DNA of 9,543 nucleotides from Rickettsiales bacterium. GTDB taxonomy: Bacteria; Pseudomonadota; Alphaproteobacteria; TMED127. The notes under the pieces were generated by a model, which saw only the letters and a program-made list of their open reading frames with translations, was not told the DNA's origin and searched no databases. The stretch spans positions 2,992 to 12,534 of the forward strand of contig PALU01000039.1 of NCBI GenBank assembly GCA_002706585.1, in the 5' to 3' direction. This document shows positions 1 to 9,363 of the stretch, piece after piece; the first letter of the stretch is position 1, and every line of letters starts with the position of its first letter. The position numbers and the translations under genes are program-made.

Positions 1-1272
1 GGGAAGAACAAACTTTTTATAATATTGCACCCCAAATTCTAAAAGTCTGTGCAGACTTGAATTTTTACTTTTATCAATTTTTGGATAATAGTTCTCAATA
101 AAACCCCACAAGATATCGCAGCTCTCTGCATTACAGACACTAGCTAAATTTAAAATCATATTGAATGATATCTTCTCGGGCACTTCTTCATCATGGTTCA
201 AATTAATAAACCATATTGGACTATTTAATTTTTCATAATTCTCAAGTTTTTTGTAATTTATTTTAAACTTCAAAAACTCATCTGTTGTTTTTGGAATAAT
301 ATCAAAATAAAGCCTTTTCGCTCTATTTGGATTTTGAAACATAAAAAGTTCTAGGCTTTCTCTTGGTGAAAACTCGAGCCAATTTTCGACAGAAATCCCA
401 TTCCCAATAGACTTAGATATTTTTTCACCTTTTTCATCTAAAAAATGTTCATACGTTAAATTACATGGAGGAATTCCACCTATAACTTTATTAATCTTAC
501 TTGATAATGAAAAAGATTCTATAAGGTCCTTACCATTCATCTCATAATCTACTCCAAGAATTTTCCATCTCATTCCCCAATCAACCTTCCATTGTAATTT
601 ACAATCACCATTAAAAATAGAATAATCTTCTTCTTTATTAGTGAAAGGATTATAAATAATAATTTTCTTATTTTTTTTATTGAATTCTTTAACTTTAACT
701 TGAAGAACTTTACCCGTTGTTCTACAGATTGGAAGAAACGGTGAATAAGTTAATCTTCTCTCTTTTCTTAGTGTTGGAATGATAATATCCATAATTTTAT
801 CATAATTTTCATAAATTAATTCTAACCCTTCATTAAACAAACCATTTTTATATAGATTGGTTGCAGATTTGAATTCAAATTCAAAATCAAATTCATTTAA
901 AAATTCCTTTAATTTATTGTTATTATGTTCTGCAAAGCTACTAAATATATTGAACGGATCTGGAATATCTGACAATGGTTTTTCTAAATTTTTTTCAATT
1001 ATTTCTTTATTTGGAACATTTTTTGGAACTTTTCGTAATCCATCCATATCATCAGAAAAAACATAAAGTTTCGTAGGTAAGGATGATAAATGCTTAAATG
1101 CTTTAATAACCATTGATGTTCTTAAAACCTCTCCAAAAGTTCCAATGTGAGGAAGACCTGATGGACCATATCCAGTTTGAAATATTATTTCTTTTTTGCT
1201 TCGATTATTTAATCTTTTTAAAAGTTTTTTTGCTTCGACGAAGGGCCATTGTTTTAAATTGCTTTCATTCAT
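1..1272 (-). CDS. lysK: Lysyl-tRNA synthetase, class I (3' end beyond window)
   Basis: This gene charges tRNA-Lys with lysine in the cytoplasm. I translated the minus strand from the ATG at 1272 and found no stop before position 1, giving 424 residues. The family usually runs somewhat over 500, so roughly the last hundred (anticodon-binding region) lie outside. Class I features are visible. The N-terminus has QTGYGPSGLPHIGTFGEV, containing the HIGH-type PHIG at residues 41-44. The KMSKS equivalent is KISKS at 284-288, preceded by the family-typical GGIPP and DEKGEK. This is the class I enzyme shared by archaea, spirochaetes and alphaproteobacteria, not the class II LysS of E. coli. The start is the first ATG of the frame and no Shine-Dalgarno is visible. 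It is divergent from the DUF2849-cysI operon, 153 bases away, with no evident functional tie. Identification is firm. Confidence 0.94.
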   Translation of the reverse strand, partial: MNESNLKQWPFVEAKKLLKRLNNRSKKEIIFQTGYGPSGLPHIGTFGEVLRTSMVIKAFKHLSSLPTKLYVFSDDMDGLRKVPKNVPNKEIIEKNLEKPLSDIPDPFNIFSSFAEHNNNKLKEFLNEFDFEFEFKSATNLYKNGLFNEGLELIYENYDKIMDIIIPTLRKERRLTYSPFLPICRTTGKVLQVKVKEFNKKNKKIIIYNPFTNKEEDYSIFNGDCKLQWKVDWGMRWKILGVDYEMNGKDLIESFSLSSKINKVIGGIPPCNLTYEHFLDEKGEKISKSIGNGISVENWLEFSPRESLELFMFQNPNRAKRLYFDIIPKTTDEFLKFKINYKKLENYEKLNSPIWFINLNHDEEVPEKISFNMILNLASVCNAESCDILWGFIENYYPKIDKSKNSSLHRLLEFGVQYYKKFVLP

Positions 1273-1425
1273 AATATTTTTAAAGTTATTATTTTTAAAA
1301 TGATTATCAAGCTTAAAAAAATTAAGTTATACAAAATTTTTATGTAAAATATTTAATATTGCTTTTTTTTCTTGTATTATTATAAAAATACTTTACTTTT
1401 TATTTTATACTAATAATTTTTTATT

Positions 1426-1704
1426 ATGGCAAAGAAGCTTGAAGGAAATTTTTTTATACTTTCTGCTAATGATCTGTTGTCTGGCAAAGTTGTTTTTTAC
1501 ACAAAAGAAGGCTGGTCTACTAGCTCGAAGAATGCTTTAAGAATTCCCAAAGATCAACTGGAAAACTATGAAAAAATCTCTAAAATTGATGAAGACAAAT
1601 GTATAATTGTATCTCCAGCTTTCGTAGAACTAGATGAGTTAGGAAATATTAGAAAACTAAGAGATAAGATTAGGGACAAAGGTTTAACTTTTGATTTAAA
1701 ATAA
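1426..1704 (+). CDS. DUF2849 protein, sulfite reductase companion
   Basis: This is a 92-residue soluble protein with no signal peptide or membrane segment. It resembles the alphaproteobacterial DUF2849 family: a short beta-rich start with a GKVVFYTKEGW segment (residues about 20-30), then a charged C-terminus containing LRDKIRDKG. The family's biochemical function is not known to me. It is characteristically encoded directly upstream of a siroheme sulfite/nitrite reductase, as here. Its TAA stop shares one base with the ATG of cysI (TAATG), so translation is probably coupled. It is the first gene of the + strand operon. The leader (1273-1425) is very AT-rich; a TATACT at 1406-1411 could be a -10 box but no matching -35 is seen, and no Shine-Dalgarno precedes the ATG. 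A role as accessory or regulator of CysI is inference from position only. Confidence 0.85.
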   Translation: MAKKLEGNFFILSANDLLSGKVVFYTKEGWSTSSKNALRIPKDQLENYEKISKIDEDKCIIVSPAFVELDELGNIRKLRDKIRDKGLTFDLK

Positions 1705-3341
1705 TGTACAAATACTCAGAAAAAGATAAAAGCATTGTTAGCACGAGAGTTAAACAATTTAAGCTTCAGGTAGAAAGACGAATCAAGGGGAAATTATCTG
1801 AGGAAGAATTTAAACCTCTTAGACTTATGAATGGATTATACCTTCAATTGCATGCTTATATGTTAAGAGTGGCCATACCATATGGAGAGCTATCATCTAC
1901 CCAGTTAAGAAAACTAGGTGCTATAGCTAAAAAATATGATAAAGGATATGGACATTTTACAACAAGACAAAATATACAATTTAATTGGCCAAAACTTATA
2001 GACGTTCCAGAAATATTATCAGAATTAGCTGATGTTGAAATGCACGCAATTCAGACTTCAGGCAATTGTATTAGAAATACTTCAGCAGACCATTTTGCGG
2101 GGATAGTAAAAGATGAGGTTGAGGATCCAAGACCTTGGTGTGAAATTATTAGAAAATGGTCTACATTTCATCCCGAATTTTCATTCCTTCCAAGAAAGTT
2201 TAAAATCGCAGTTACTGGTTGTGAAAACGATAGAGCAGCTATTAAAGTGCACGATATTGGTTTAAAACTTATTAAAAGAAAAAATAAAATTGGCTTTGAA
2301 GTTTATGTAGGTGGGGGGCAGGGAAGAAGTCCATATATTGCAAAAAAAATAAGAGACTTTTTGCCTAAGAAAGATTTATTAAATTATCTTGAAGCAATTC
2401 TAAGTACTTATAATGAACTTGGAAGGAGGGATAATATTTATAAAGCTAGGATAAAAATTCTAGTCAACGAATTAGGTGCTGAAAAATTCAGAGATATGGT
2501 TGAAAAAAATTTTTTAAAATTTGAAAATCAAAAATTAGTTTTAACAGATAAAGATATTAAAGAAATTTTTAGCTTTTTTAAGTTACAGAAATTACTTCCT
2601 AAAGAAAGGAAAATTCCTTCTCATAAAAATAAAACATACAATGAGTGGATTTCACAAAACATTTTTGAACATAAATGCAAAGGATATGCAATTGTTGTTA
2701 TTTCACTCAAACCTTTTGGAAAACCACCAGGAGATTGCGATGCATCTCAAATGTACGAATTAGCTAATATTTCTGATCAATTTTCTTTAGGTGAAATAAG
2801 GGTTACTCATGAACAAAATTTAGTTTTACCACATGTTAAAAAGTCTGATCTATTCATGTTATGGAAAATTCTAACTAAAATAAATCTTTCAACTCCAAAC
2901 ATAGGACTAATAACAGACACAATTTGTTGTCCAGGAATGGACTATTGTGCATTAGCAACTGCTAGGTCAATACCAATTTCTCAAAAAATAAGCACTCACT
3001 TCAAGAATTATAATCATCAAAAAGAAATTGGTGATCTCAAAATAAAAGTTTCAGGCTGTATTAATGCATGTGGACATCATCACGTTGGCAACATTGGGAT
3101 TTTAGGTTTAGACAGAAAAGGTGAAGAATCTTATCAAATAACATTAGGTGGCTCTGCCAAATTTGATGCTACAATTGGTCAAATAGTGGGACCATCTTTT
3201 TCTGAAAAAAACCTAATGCAAGCTTTGGAGAAAATAATAGAAACTTATAGAAAAAATAGACGAAAAGATGAGGATTTTCTCAAAGTTTTTAGAAGAGTTG
3301 GTATAGAGGCTTTTAAAAAAGATTTATATGATAATACTTGA
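1704..3341 (+). CDS. cysI: Siroheme/4Fe-4S sulfite (nitrite) reductase hemoprotein
   Basis: This enzyme carries out the six-electron reduction of sulfite to sulfide in assimilatory sulfur metabolism. It has 545 residues, normal for a hemoprotein subunit. It shows the duplicated ferredoxin-like/siroheme fold of the family. The first half has GHFTTRQNIQ (81-92) and TSGNCIRN (118-125), the siroheme-side segments. The cluster-binding cysteines come in the expected two pairs: C409-x5-C415 in CCPGMDYC, and C452-x3-C456 in SGCINACGHH. Members of this superfamily also reduce nitrite. The sulfite assignment rests on flanking DUF2849 and DUF934 genes and the nearby cysHDNC operon. No flavoprotein subunit (CysJ) is in the window, so the electron donor may be ferredoxin or another reductase. 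The start overlaps the DUF2849 stop by one base, and the end overlaps the next gene by 14 bases. Confidence 0.92.
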   Translation: MYKYSEKDKSIVSTRVKQFKLQVERRIKGKLSEEEFKPLRLMNGLYLQLHAYMLRVAIPYGELSSTQLRKLGAIAKKYDKGYGHFTTRQNIQFNWPKLIDVPEILSELADVEMHAIQTSGNCIRNTSADHFAGIVKDEVEDPRPWCEIIRKWSTFHPEFSFLPRKFKIAVTGCENDRAAIKVHDIGLKLIKRKNKIGFEVYVGGGQGRSPYIAKKIRDFLPKKDLLNYLEAILSTYNELGRRDNIYKARIKILVNELGAEKFRDMVEKNFLKFENQKLVLTDKDIKEIFSFFKLQKLLPKERKIPSHKNKTYNEWISQNIFEHKCKGYAIVVISLKPFGKPPGDCDASQMYELANISDQFSLGEIRVTHEQNLVLPHVKKSDLFMLWKILTKINLSTPNIGLITDTICCPGMDYCALATARSIPISQKISTHFKNYNHQKEIGDLKIKVSGCINACGHHHVGNIGILGLDRKGEESYQITLGGSAKFDATIGQIVGPSFSEKNLMQALEKIIETYRKNRRKDEDFLKVFRRVGIEAFKKDLYDNT

Positions 3342-3783
3342 GAGAGAAACTGTAAAAACTAATAAATATTTAAAATTATCAGGCGATGATATTACAATTT
3401 CTAAAATTAAAAACTATTCAATCATAGAAAAAAAAAATTGGATTCTGTTAAAAGATCAGATCATAAAAAAAAAATTAGTTATTGGAATTGAAATATTTTC
3501 TGATGAGATTTTTGATTTTAGTGAACAAGATTTAAAAGCACTTTCTTTAATTCAAATAAATTTTAAGACCTTTAAGGATGGACGTCCATTTACATTTGTA
3601 AAGAAACTTAGGAAAGAATTAAAATTTAATAATGAAATTAGAGCGGCTGGTCATATCTTACCCGATCAATATTCATTTTTATTAAGATGTGGTTTTAACA
3701 CTGTAGAGATCAGTGAGGTTGAAAAGGAACAATGGTTTAAGATGCTTAATCTAGATGATGGTCTATATTATCAACCATATTGA
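3328..3783 (+). CDS. DUF934 protein, sulfite reductase companion
   Basis: This 151-residue soluble protein belongs to the DUF934 family, recognised by the conserved block KDGRPF (83-88), RAAGHILPDQ (105-114) and LLRCGF (118-123). The family is nearly always linked to sulfite reductase in proteobacteria, and its biochemical role is unestablished as far as I know. Its start lies 14 bases inside the cysI reading frame. The sequence before it (AAAAAAGA) is only a weak ribosome site, so it is probably translated by coupling to cysI. The N-terminal half (lysine- and isoleucine-rich) is poorly conserved in general and shows no motif I recognise. It is the last gene of the operon; its TGA stop lies inside the palindrome at 3780-3809. 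Function as a CysI maturation or electron-transfer helper would be a guess. Confidence 0.88.
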   Translation: MIILERETVKTNKYLKLSGDDITISKIKNYSIIEKKNWILLKDQIIKKKLVIGIEIFSDEIFDFSEQDLKALSLIQINFKTFKDGRPFTFVKKLRKELKFNNEIRAAGHILPDQYSFLLRCGFNTVEISEVEKEQWFKMLNLDDGLYYQPY

Positions 3784-3809
3784 AGCCCAATAATATTATT
3801 GAGCTTCAA
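3780..3809. terminator. 30-base palindrome between convergent operons, likely bidirectional terminator
   Basis: The stem is TTGAAGC/GCTTCAA (3780-3786 with 3803-3809), one C-A mismatch (3787/3802), then CAATAAT/ATTATTG (3788-3801) closing on itself. It sits between the 3' ends of the + strand cysI operon and the - strand groEL. It overlaps the DUF934 stop codon (3781-3783) and ends 13 bases from the groEL stop. Neither side has a good T-run, so it is not a textbook intrinsic terminator. A shared transcript-end or 3' stabilising hairpin is the likeliest role, inferred from position and symmetry. Confidence 0.6.
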
Positions 3810-3822
3810 TAAGAAAATAAAT

Positions 3823-5518
<1,696 letters not shown>

Positions 5519-5528
<10 letters not shown>

Positions 5529-5596
5529 ATTCCCATTATGTCTGACTCTTTCATAATCAATAAGTCATCTCCATCAAGTTTAACTTCTGTTCCTTA
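5519..5596 (-). other. Premature TAA and conserved untranslated GroES tail
   Basis: TAA at 5594-5596 is followed in frame by 24 sense codons that match the GroES C-terminus ([11 protein letters not shown] is unmistakable) and then the ordinary stop. The tail shows no frameshift or further stop, so the lesion is either very recent or not biological. Reassignment of TAA is unlikely because DUF2849, groEL and cysH all end on TAA. Confidence 0.9.
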
Positions 5597-5806
5597 CCAT
5601 TTTCCGAAAAGTATTTTATCACCTTTTTTAACATTCATAGGCTTTAACTTTCCATCATCGGCCATTTCTCCTGGTCCAACAGCAAGAACTTCACCTTCGC
5701 TAGGCTTTTCTTTTGCTGTATCAGGAATGATAATTCCACCAGAAGTTTTCTCATCAGTTTCAAGTCTTTTTACAACTACACGATCGTGTAAGGGTTTAAA
5801 TTTCAT
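5519..5806 (-). CDS. groS: GroES co-chaperonin, interrupted by an in-frame stop at codon 71
   Basis: GroES is the heptameric lid of GroEL. From the ATG at 5806 the frame gives a typical alphaproteobacterial Gro[15 protein letters not shown] at the start, the mobile loop [12 protein letters not shown] (about 19-30), EVLAVGPG, then GDKILFGKW ending at residue 70. Codon 71 is TAA (5594-5596). Beyond it the same frame continues with a normal C-terminus, from GTEVKLDG to DIMGILE, and a TAA at 5519-5521. The total is 95 codon positions, the usual GroES length. Relatives normally have serine at 71, so one C-to-A change in TCA would create the stop. If real, only a 70-residue fragment is made, lacking the C-terminal strands needed for a stable heptamer. 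A base-calling or assembly error is at least as likely. Identification is certain; functional state is not. Confidence 0.93.
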
Positions 5807-5812
5807 ATAGAA

Positions 5813-5820
5813 TCTCCTTT
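5813..5820 (-). promoter_or_regulatory. Strong Shine-Dalgarno for groES
   Basis: AAAGGAGA on the minus strand, 6 bases before the ATG at 5806. It confirms the groES start and matches the site used by groEL. Confidence 0.85.
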
Positions 5821-5857
5821 AAAGTTAGACAATCCATTTAAGTAGCTAATTCTTTTA

Positions 5858-5884
5858 TTAGCACTTAGACGTTATGAGTGCTAA
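5858..5884 (-). promoter_or_regulatory. CIRCE operator (HrcA binding site)
   Basis: In the direction of groES the sequence is TTAGCACTC, nine bases, then AAGTGCTAA. The CIRCE consensus is TTAGCACTC-N9-GAGTGCTAA, so there is a single mismatch at the first base of the right arm. It lies 51 bases upstream of the groES ATG and abuts the predicted -10 box. HrcA bound here would block groESL transcription until heat or misfolded protein inactivates it. hrcA itself is not in the window. Confidence 0.95.
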
Positions 5885-5910
5885 AATAATAATTAATTTC
5901 TTTTTGTCAA
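5883..5910 (-). promoter_or_regulatory. groESL promoter, sigma-70 type
   Basis: A perfect -35 box TTGACA (5905-5910) is followed after 16 bases by TATTTT (5883-5888) as a -10 box. Transcription would then start inside the CIRCE element. This is the usual arrangement for HrcA-repressed chaperonin operons. The -10 choice is less certain than the -35 because the spacer is AT-rich. Confidence 0.65.
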
Positions 5911-5918
5911 CTACTTCT

Positions 5919-7787
5919 CTAAGTAATTTCAAAATTCTTGGTTATAAAATTAATTAAATTAGAAACACTTTCATCAATTGACTCTTTCTCAGTATCTAAA
6001 ATTAAATTAGGCTTCTCCGGCTCTTCATAGGGTGAATCAAAGCCTGTAAAATTTTTAATTATTCCTTTTTTTACCTTAGAATATAATCCTTTGGTATCTC
6101 TTTTCATGCATTCATTCAATGAGGCTTTGACAAATATCTCTTTGAAAACTTCTGGCCTTAAATCTCTTACTTTTTTTCTTTCACTTTTGTATGGGGATAT
6201 TAAAGAAACAATTACAATAAATCCTGCTTGAGTAAATAATTTTGCAACTTCTCCAGTTCTTCGAATATTCTCAGTTCTATCTTCAGGAGAAAATTTTAAT
6301 CCTTTATTTAAACCTAGCCTTAGATTATCCCCATCAAGCACAAAGACATTGAAATTTTTCATAAATAATTTTTTTTCAACTTCTCTTGCTATTGTTGTTT
6401 TCCCAGATCCAGATAGCCCAGTAAGCCAAATTATACCAGGTCGATGATTAAGTTTTGAAACTCTATCAATTTCTTTCACCGAAAAATTTACAGGAATAAT
6501 ATTCTCATCAACTTGAATTTTATTTTTTATTTGGTTTGGAAAATTCTTTACATTTATTATACCTCCAGCAACTATTTCATCTTCACTCAACAAACAAAAT
6601 CTTCCAGTTCTTTGATTATAAGTAAAATCATCCATAGGAATTAATTGCGGTGAATGAAGAGTTAATTCACAAATTTCATTTTTCTTTACCTTAAGTACAT
6701 CATTTTTTTTTTTTAAATTATTCGTATCAAAGACACTCATTATTTTTTCAACAGTAATTTGATATTCTCCAGTATTAATCTTCATTAGAAATTTTTGTTT
6801 TAGCTGCAATGGTTTGTCACTCAGCCAAAATAAATTACATTCAAAAGTATGCATGAGTTTTGGTGGTTTATCAGGATGGCAGGCTAAGTTCCCTTTATCA
6901 TCAAAAATTTGTTCAGTTAAAGTCAGAGCTATAGATTCTCCTGCACTGTATTTTTTTTTTGCTTTAGGCCAACCTTCAAAAGATTGAATTTTTACTTTTT
7001 CGTTAGATGGTAAAAATAATAATTCATCATTTATAGAAAGTTTTCCTGATTCAATCCTTCCAACAACTATCCTTTTGTCTTCAATTTTATATATATCTTG
7101 GACAGGGAAACGGAAATCGTAAGATTTTGAAATTTCTTGAATCTCAAAATCATCCATTAACTCTACACATGTTTTTTCTTTAAACCATTTAGTTTTTTTA
7201 CTTTTAGTATAAATATTATCACCAAATCTAGCAGAAATTGGTATTGTTGAAATTGAGCTGACATTGATTTTTTTAAGAAAAATATTCAATTCATTTTTAA
7301 TTTCTAAAAACTTTTTTTCACTAAACTTAAACTTATCCATCTTGTTAATAAGCGATATTACATTTTTTATTCCTAACAATTTTAATAAATAAGCATGTTT
7401 TTTTGTTTGCTCCTTTACCCCTTCATTGGCATCTACAATTAAAAAGGCCAAATCTGCTGACGAGGCTCCTGTTATCATATTCTTTATGAACTCTTTATGG
7501 CCAGGAGAATCGATAAAAATATAATTTCTTTTTTTTGTTTTAAAAAAAATCTGAGTTGTATCAATTGTGACTCCTTGGTCTCTTTCTGATTGCAATGCAT
7601 CCAACAAGAAAGCATGTTCTAATTCAAGTCCCCTTTTTGAACTAACTTTTTTTAATTCTTGTGTTTGAGATTTTGTAATTTGTCCAAGATCAAAGATCAA
7701 TCTTCCAATAAAAGAAGATTTACCATGGTCAACATGACCAACAACCACTAATTTAGGGATTTCATCTACGTTTAAATCTACGACCAT
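5919..7787 (-). CDS. cysNC: Sulfate adenylyltransferase subunit 1 / APS kinase fusion
   Basis: This bifunctional protein activates sulfate. The CysN half is the GTPase subunit that drives APS synthesis by CysD; the CysC half phosphorylates APS to PAPS. Residues below count from the ATG at 7787 (622 in all). G1 is GHVDHGKS (17-24), followed by RDQGVTID (69-76), G3 DSPGH (93-97) and G4 NKMD (148-151), then EF-Tu-like beta barrels to about 430. The CysC domain has a P-loop GLSGSGKTT (457-465), LDGDN (484-488), the ISPY serine (531) and FTGFDSPYE near the end. Both domains look complete. The ATG overlaps the cysD stop by one base (TGATG). A GTG three bases earlier (7790), 6 bases after AAAGG, is an equally possible start. 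It ends 113 bases before the groES start. Confidence 0.95.
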   Translation of the reverse strand: MVVDLNVDEIPKLVVVGHVDHGKSSFIGRLIFDLGQITKSQTQELKKVSSKRGLELEHAFLLDALQSERDQGVTIDTTQIFFKTKKRNYIFIDSPGHKEFIKNMITGASSADLAFLIVDANEGVKEQTKKHAYLLKLLGIKNVISLINKMDKFKFSEKKFLEIKNELNIFLKKINVSSISTIPISARFGDNIYTKSKKTKWFKEKTCVELMDDFEIQEISKSYDFRFPVQDIYKIEDKRIVVGRIESGKLSINDELLFLPSNEKVKIQSFEGWPKAKKKYSAGESIALTLTEQIFDDKGNLACHPDKPPKLMHTFECNLFWLSDKPLQLKQKFLMKINTGEYQITVEKIMSVFDTNNLKKKNDVLKVKKNEICELTLHSPQLIPMDDFTYNQRTGRFCLLSEDEIVAGGIINVKNFPNQIKNKIQVDENIIPVNFSVKEIDRVSKLNHRPGIIWLTGLSGSGKTTIAREVEKKLFMKNFNVFVLDGDNLRLGLNKGLKFSPEDRTENIRRTGEVAKLFTQAGFIVIVSLISPYKSERKKVRDLRPEVFKEIFVKASLNECMKRDTKGLYSKVKKGIIKNFTGFDSPYEEPEKPNLILDTEKESIDESVSNLINFITKNFEIT

Positions 7788-8581
7788 CACATATAACCTT
7801 TAGATCTTAATTTTTCAAAAACATCCTCTTGTTCATGATCCATTGCTCTTCCAGATCTTTCAGTGATTTTAGTATTTTTTAATTCTTCTATAATTTGATC
7901 TAGATTTTTTGCATTACTTTTAACTGGGAATGTTATGTCTTTGTCACCTAATGATCTATATCTCTTGCCATTTTTAGAAAAATAAAGGTCAACTATAGGA
8001 ATTTTTTCTCTTTTAATGTATCTCCAAATATCTAATTCTGTCCAGCCTAATAATGGATGTATTCTTATATGAACATTATCCGGATAATTAAGATTTGAGT
8101 GATCCCAAAATTCTGGTGGTTGATTTTTCGTATCCCATTTCCCATTTTCATCTCTAGGACTAAAAATTCTTTCTTTAGCCCTTGTATTTTGCTCATCTCT
8201 TCGAATACCAGCAATAACACCTTTAAATTTAAATTTTTTTAGGATTTTTTTTAACCCTTCAGTTTTTCTTGCTGCAGACCTTGCTGCTGGCGGCAATGAT
8301 GGATCAATCAAATCAAGTGGAGGACACTCTCCTCTAATTAGGTTTATCTTCCATTTTTTTTCATAAATATCTCTAAAACTGTACATTTCTTCAAATTTTT
8401 TTTTTGTATCCACGTGTACCAATGGGAAAGGTATTTTGCCAAGAAAAGCTTTTAGAGCTAACCAAACCATCACGTTAGAATCTTTGCCCAAAGACCATAA
8501 CATAGCTATATTTTTTATTGACCTATATGATTGCCTCAAAATATAAATACTTTCGTTTTCTAATTTACTAATATGATCCAT
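7787..8581 (-). CDS. cysD: Sulfate adenylyltransferase subunit 2 (CysD)
   Basis: CysD is the catalytic ATP sulfurylase subunit that joins sulfate to AMP, giving APS, in complex with CysN. It has 264 residues from the ATG at 8581, beginning MDHISKLENESIYILR, the typical family start. An in-frame GTG at 8605 would add eight residues and run back into cysH, so I prefer the ATG. The PP-loop is SLGKDS (30-35). Further family blocks are PFPLVHVDT (51-59), AGIRRDEQNTRAKER (124-138), WDTKNQPPEFW (149-159), WTELDIWRYI (180-189) and the terminal ERSGRAMDHEQ. It is shorter than E. coli CysD (302), lacking an insert between the VDLYF and SLGD segments; this looks like a natural short form, since nothing is broken. 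It starts one base after the cysH stop and overlaps the next gene by one base. Confidence 0.94.
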   Translation of the reverse strand: MDHISKLENESIYILRQSYRSIKNIAMLWSLGKDSNVMVWLALKAFLGKIPFPLVHVDTKKKFEEMYSFRDIYEKKWKINLIRGECPPLDLIDPSLPPAARSAARKTEGLKKILKKFKFKGVIAGIRRDEQNTRAKERIFSPRDENGKWDTKNQPPEFWDHSNLNYPDNVHIRIHPLLGWTELDIWRYIKREKIPIVDLYFSKNGKRYRSLGDKDITFPVKSNAKNLDQIIEELKNTKITERSGRAMDHEQEDVFEKLRSKGYM

Positions 8582-8582
8582 T

Positions 8583-9275
8583 TTAATTTTTATTATAAAT
8601 TCCACATTCTGTTTTTTTTAGATGTTTCCACCTACCCGACCTCATATCTGAAGAGTTTTTAACTGGTGAAGTACAGTGAGTGCAGCCTATCGATAAGTAA
8701 TTTTTTTTTATAAGTGGATGTTTCGGTAAACAGTTTTCTTTAAAATAATTTTCTATGCTTTTTAAGTCTTGATTTATCAAAGGATTAATTACAATTTTAC
8801 TATCTTGAATTTCAAAAATATTTAAGGATTCTCTTTCTCCTTTGTGATATGATTTTCTTCCGGAAATCCAACCATCAAAATCTTTCAGTTCTTTTTTTAA
8901 TGGCTTAACCTTTCTTAAGTGACAACATTTGTCGGGATTGGATCCCCATAAGTCATTATTTAAATCATTAATTTTTAGGTCATTGTTTTCTGGAAAAGTT
9001 TCAATTAGATTTTTTAGACCAAATTTTTTTATCAACATATTTTTATATGAAATTGTTTCATTAAATAAAAAATGTGTATTTAAAAAAATTATTGGGATGT
9101 TTTTATCAATCTTAGAGATAATATTTAAAATAACTGCTGATTCTGATCCAAATGAACAAACATATGCTACTTTTTTTTTAAACAACTTGTTTAGGCATTG
9201 TTCAATGATTATTTCAGGGCTTTTATGTGCAAAGGCCTTGTTTAACTGATCAATTTTTTTTAAAAAACCAGACAT
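8583..9275 (-). CDS. cysH: Assimilatory APS (phosphoadenylyl/adenylyl sulfate) reductase
   Basis: This enzyme reduces activated sulfate to sulfite, normally with thioredoxin. It has 230 residues and a PP-loop-type start, SFGSES (41-46). Two cysteine pairs, C117-C118 in DKCCHLRK and C198-x2-C201 in SIGCTHCTSP, are the ligands of the [4Fe-4S] cluster that marks the APS-using branch; E. coli-type PAPS reductases lack them. The catalytic cysteine is C224 in the C-terminal TECGIY, complete to the end. So APS is the expected substrate, by family knowledge. It is the first gene of cysHDNC. The ATG at 9275 has no Shine-Dalgarno and lies very close to a possible promoter. The upstream neighbour is the divergent hsp70. 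Confidence 0.93.
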   Translation of the reverse strand: MSGFLKKIDQLNKAFAHKSPEIIIEQCLNKLFKKKVAYVCSFGSESAVILNIISKIDKNIPIIFLNTHFLFNETISYKNMLIKKFGLKNLIETFPENNDLKINDLNNDLWGSNPDKCCHLRKVKPLKKELKDFDGWISGRKSYHKGERESLNIFEIQDSKIVINPLINQDLKSIENYFKENCLPKHPLIKKNYLSIGCTHCTSPVKNSSDMRSGRWKHLKKTECGIYNKN

Positions 9276-9279
9276 ATAT

Positions 9280-9310
9280 TCTATAAATTATAAATTACAA
9301 AGTTTGTCAA
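9280..9310 (-). promoter_or_regulatory. Candidate cysHDNC promoter
   Basis: A perfect -35 hexamer TTGACA (9305-9310, minus strand) lies 29 bases before the cysH ATG. The -10 is ambiguous. TATAGA (9280-9285) is 19 bases away; a better TATAAT (9287-9292) is only 12 away. With TATAGA the transcript would begin at or next to the ATG, making it nearly leaderless. The -35 box is convincing in place, the rest is inference. Confidence 0.35.
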
Positions 9311-9363
9311 TATATAATTTATCATAAATTAATGTAAAAAAATTTATTATACATATAATTTAT
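9283..9363. repeat. Cluster of five TAATTTAT/ATAAATTA motifs between cysH and hsp70
   Basis: ATAAATTA occurs at 9283-9290, 9290-9297 and 9324-9331; its reverse complement TAATTTAT occurs at 9315-9322 and 9356-9363. Two of them form a 17-base palindrome around a central C (9315-9331). The cluster overlaps the presumed cysH promoter and could be an operator region for either divergent gene. The local sequence is extremely AT-rich and the same 8-mer turns up by chance inside lysK, so function is only a possibility. Confidence 0.4.

Noticed and set aside
857..1066. 69-codon + strand frame opposite lysK
   Set aside because: It is antisense to the conserved synthetase catalytic domain.
1313..1327. 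Small inverted repeat in the lysK-DUF2849 spacer as an operator or riboswitch
   Set aside because: It is only a five-pair A-T-rich stem, expected by chance here, and no riboswitch-like conserved structure is visible.
5594..5806. A naturally short 70-residue GroES
   Set aside because: The conserved C-terminal codons continue in frame after the stop, so the short form is a truncated full-length gene and not a distinct family.
5538..5810. 90-codon + strand frame opposite groES
   Set aside because: It is antisense to groES, whose reading frame on the other strand is clearly the conserved one.
5910..5927. Hairpin over the cysNC stop as a terminator
   Set aside because: The stem is 7 pairs with one G-U and no T-run follows; it also runs into the groESL -35 box. 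Too weak to call.
8582..8605. Longer cysD start at GTG 8605
   Set aside because: The extra eight residues overlap cysH and lie before the conserved family start MDH; the ATG at 8581 fits the family better.
8929..9249. 106-codon + strand frame inside cysH
   Set aside because: It is antisense to a gene with all APS reductase motifs, with no ribosome site or recognisable domain.
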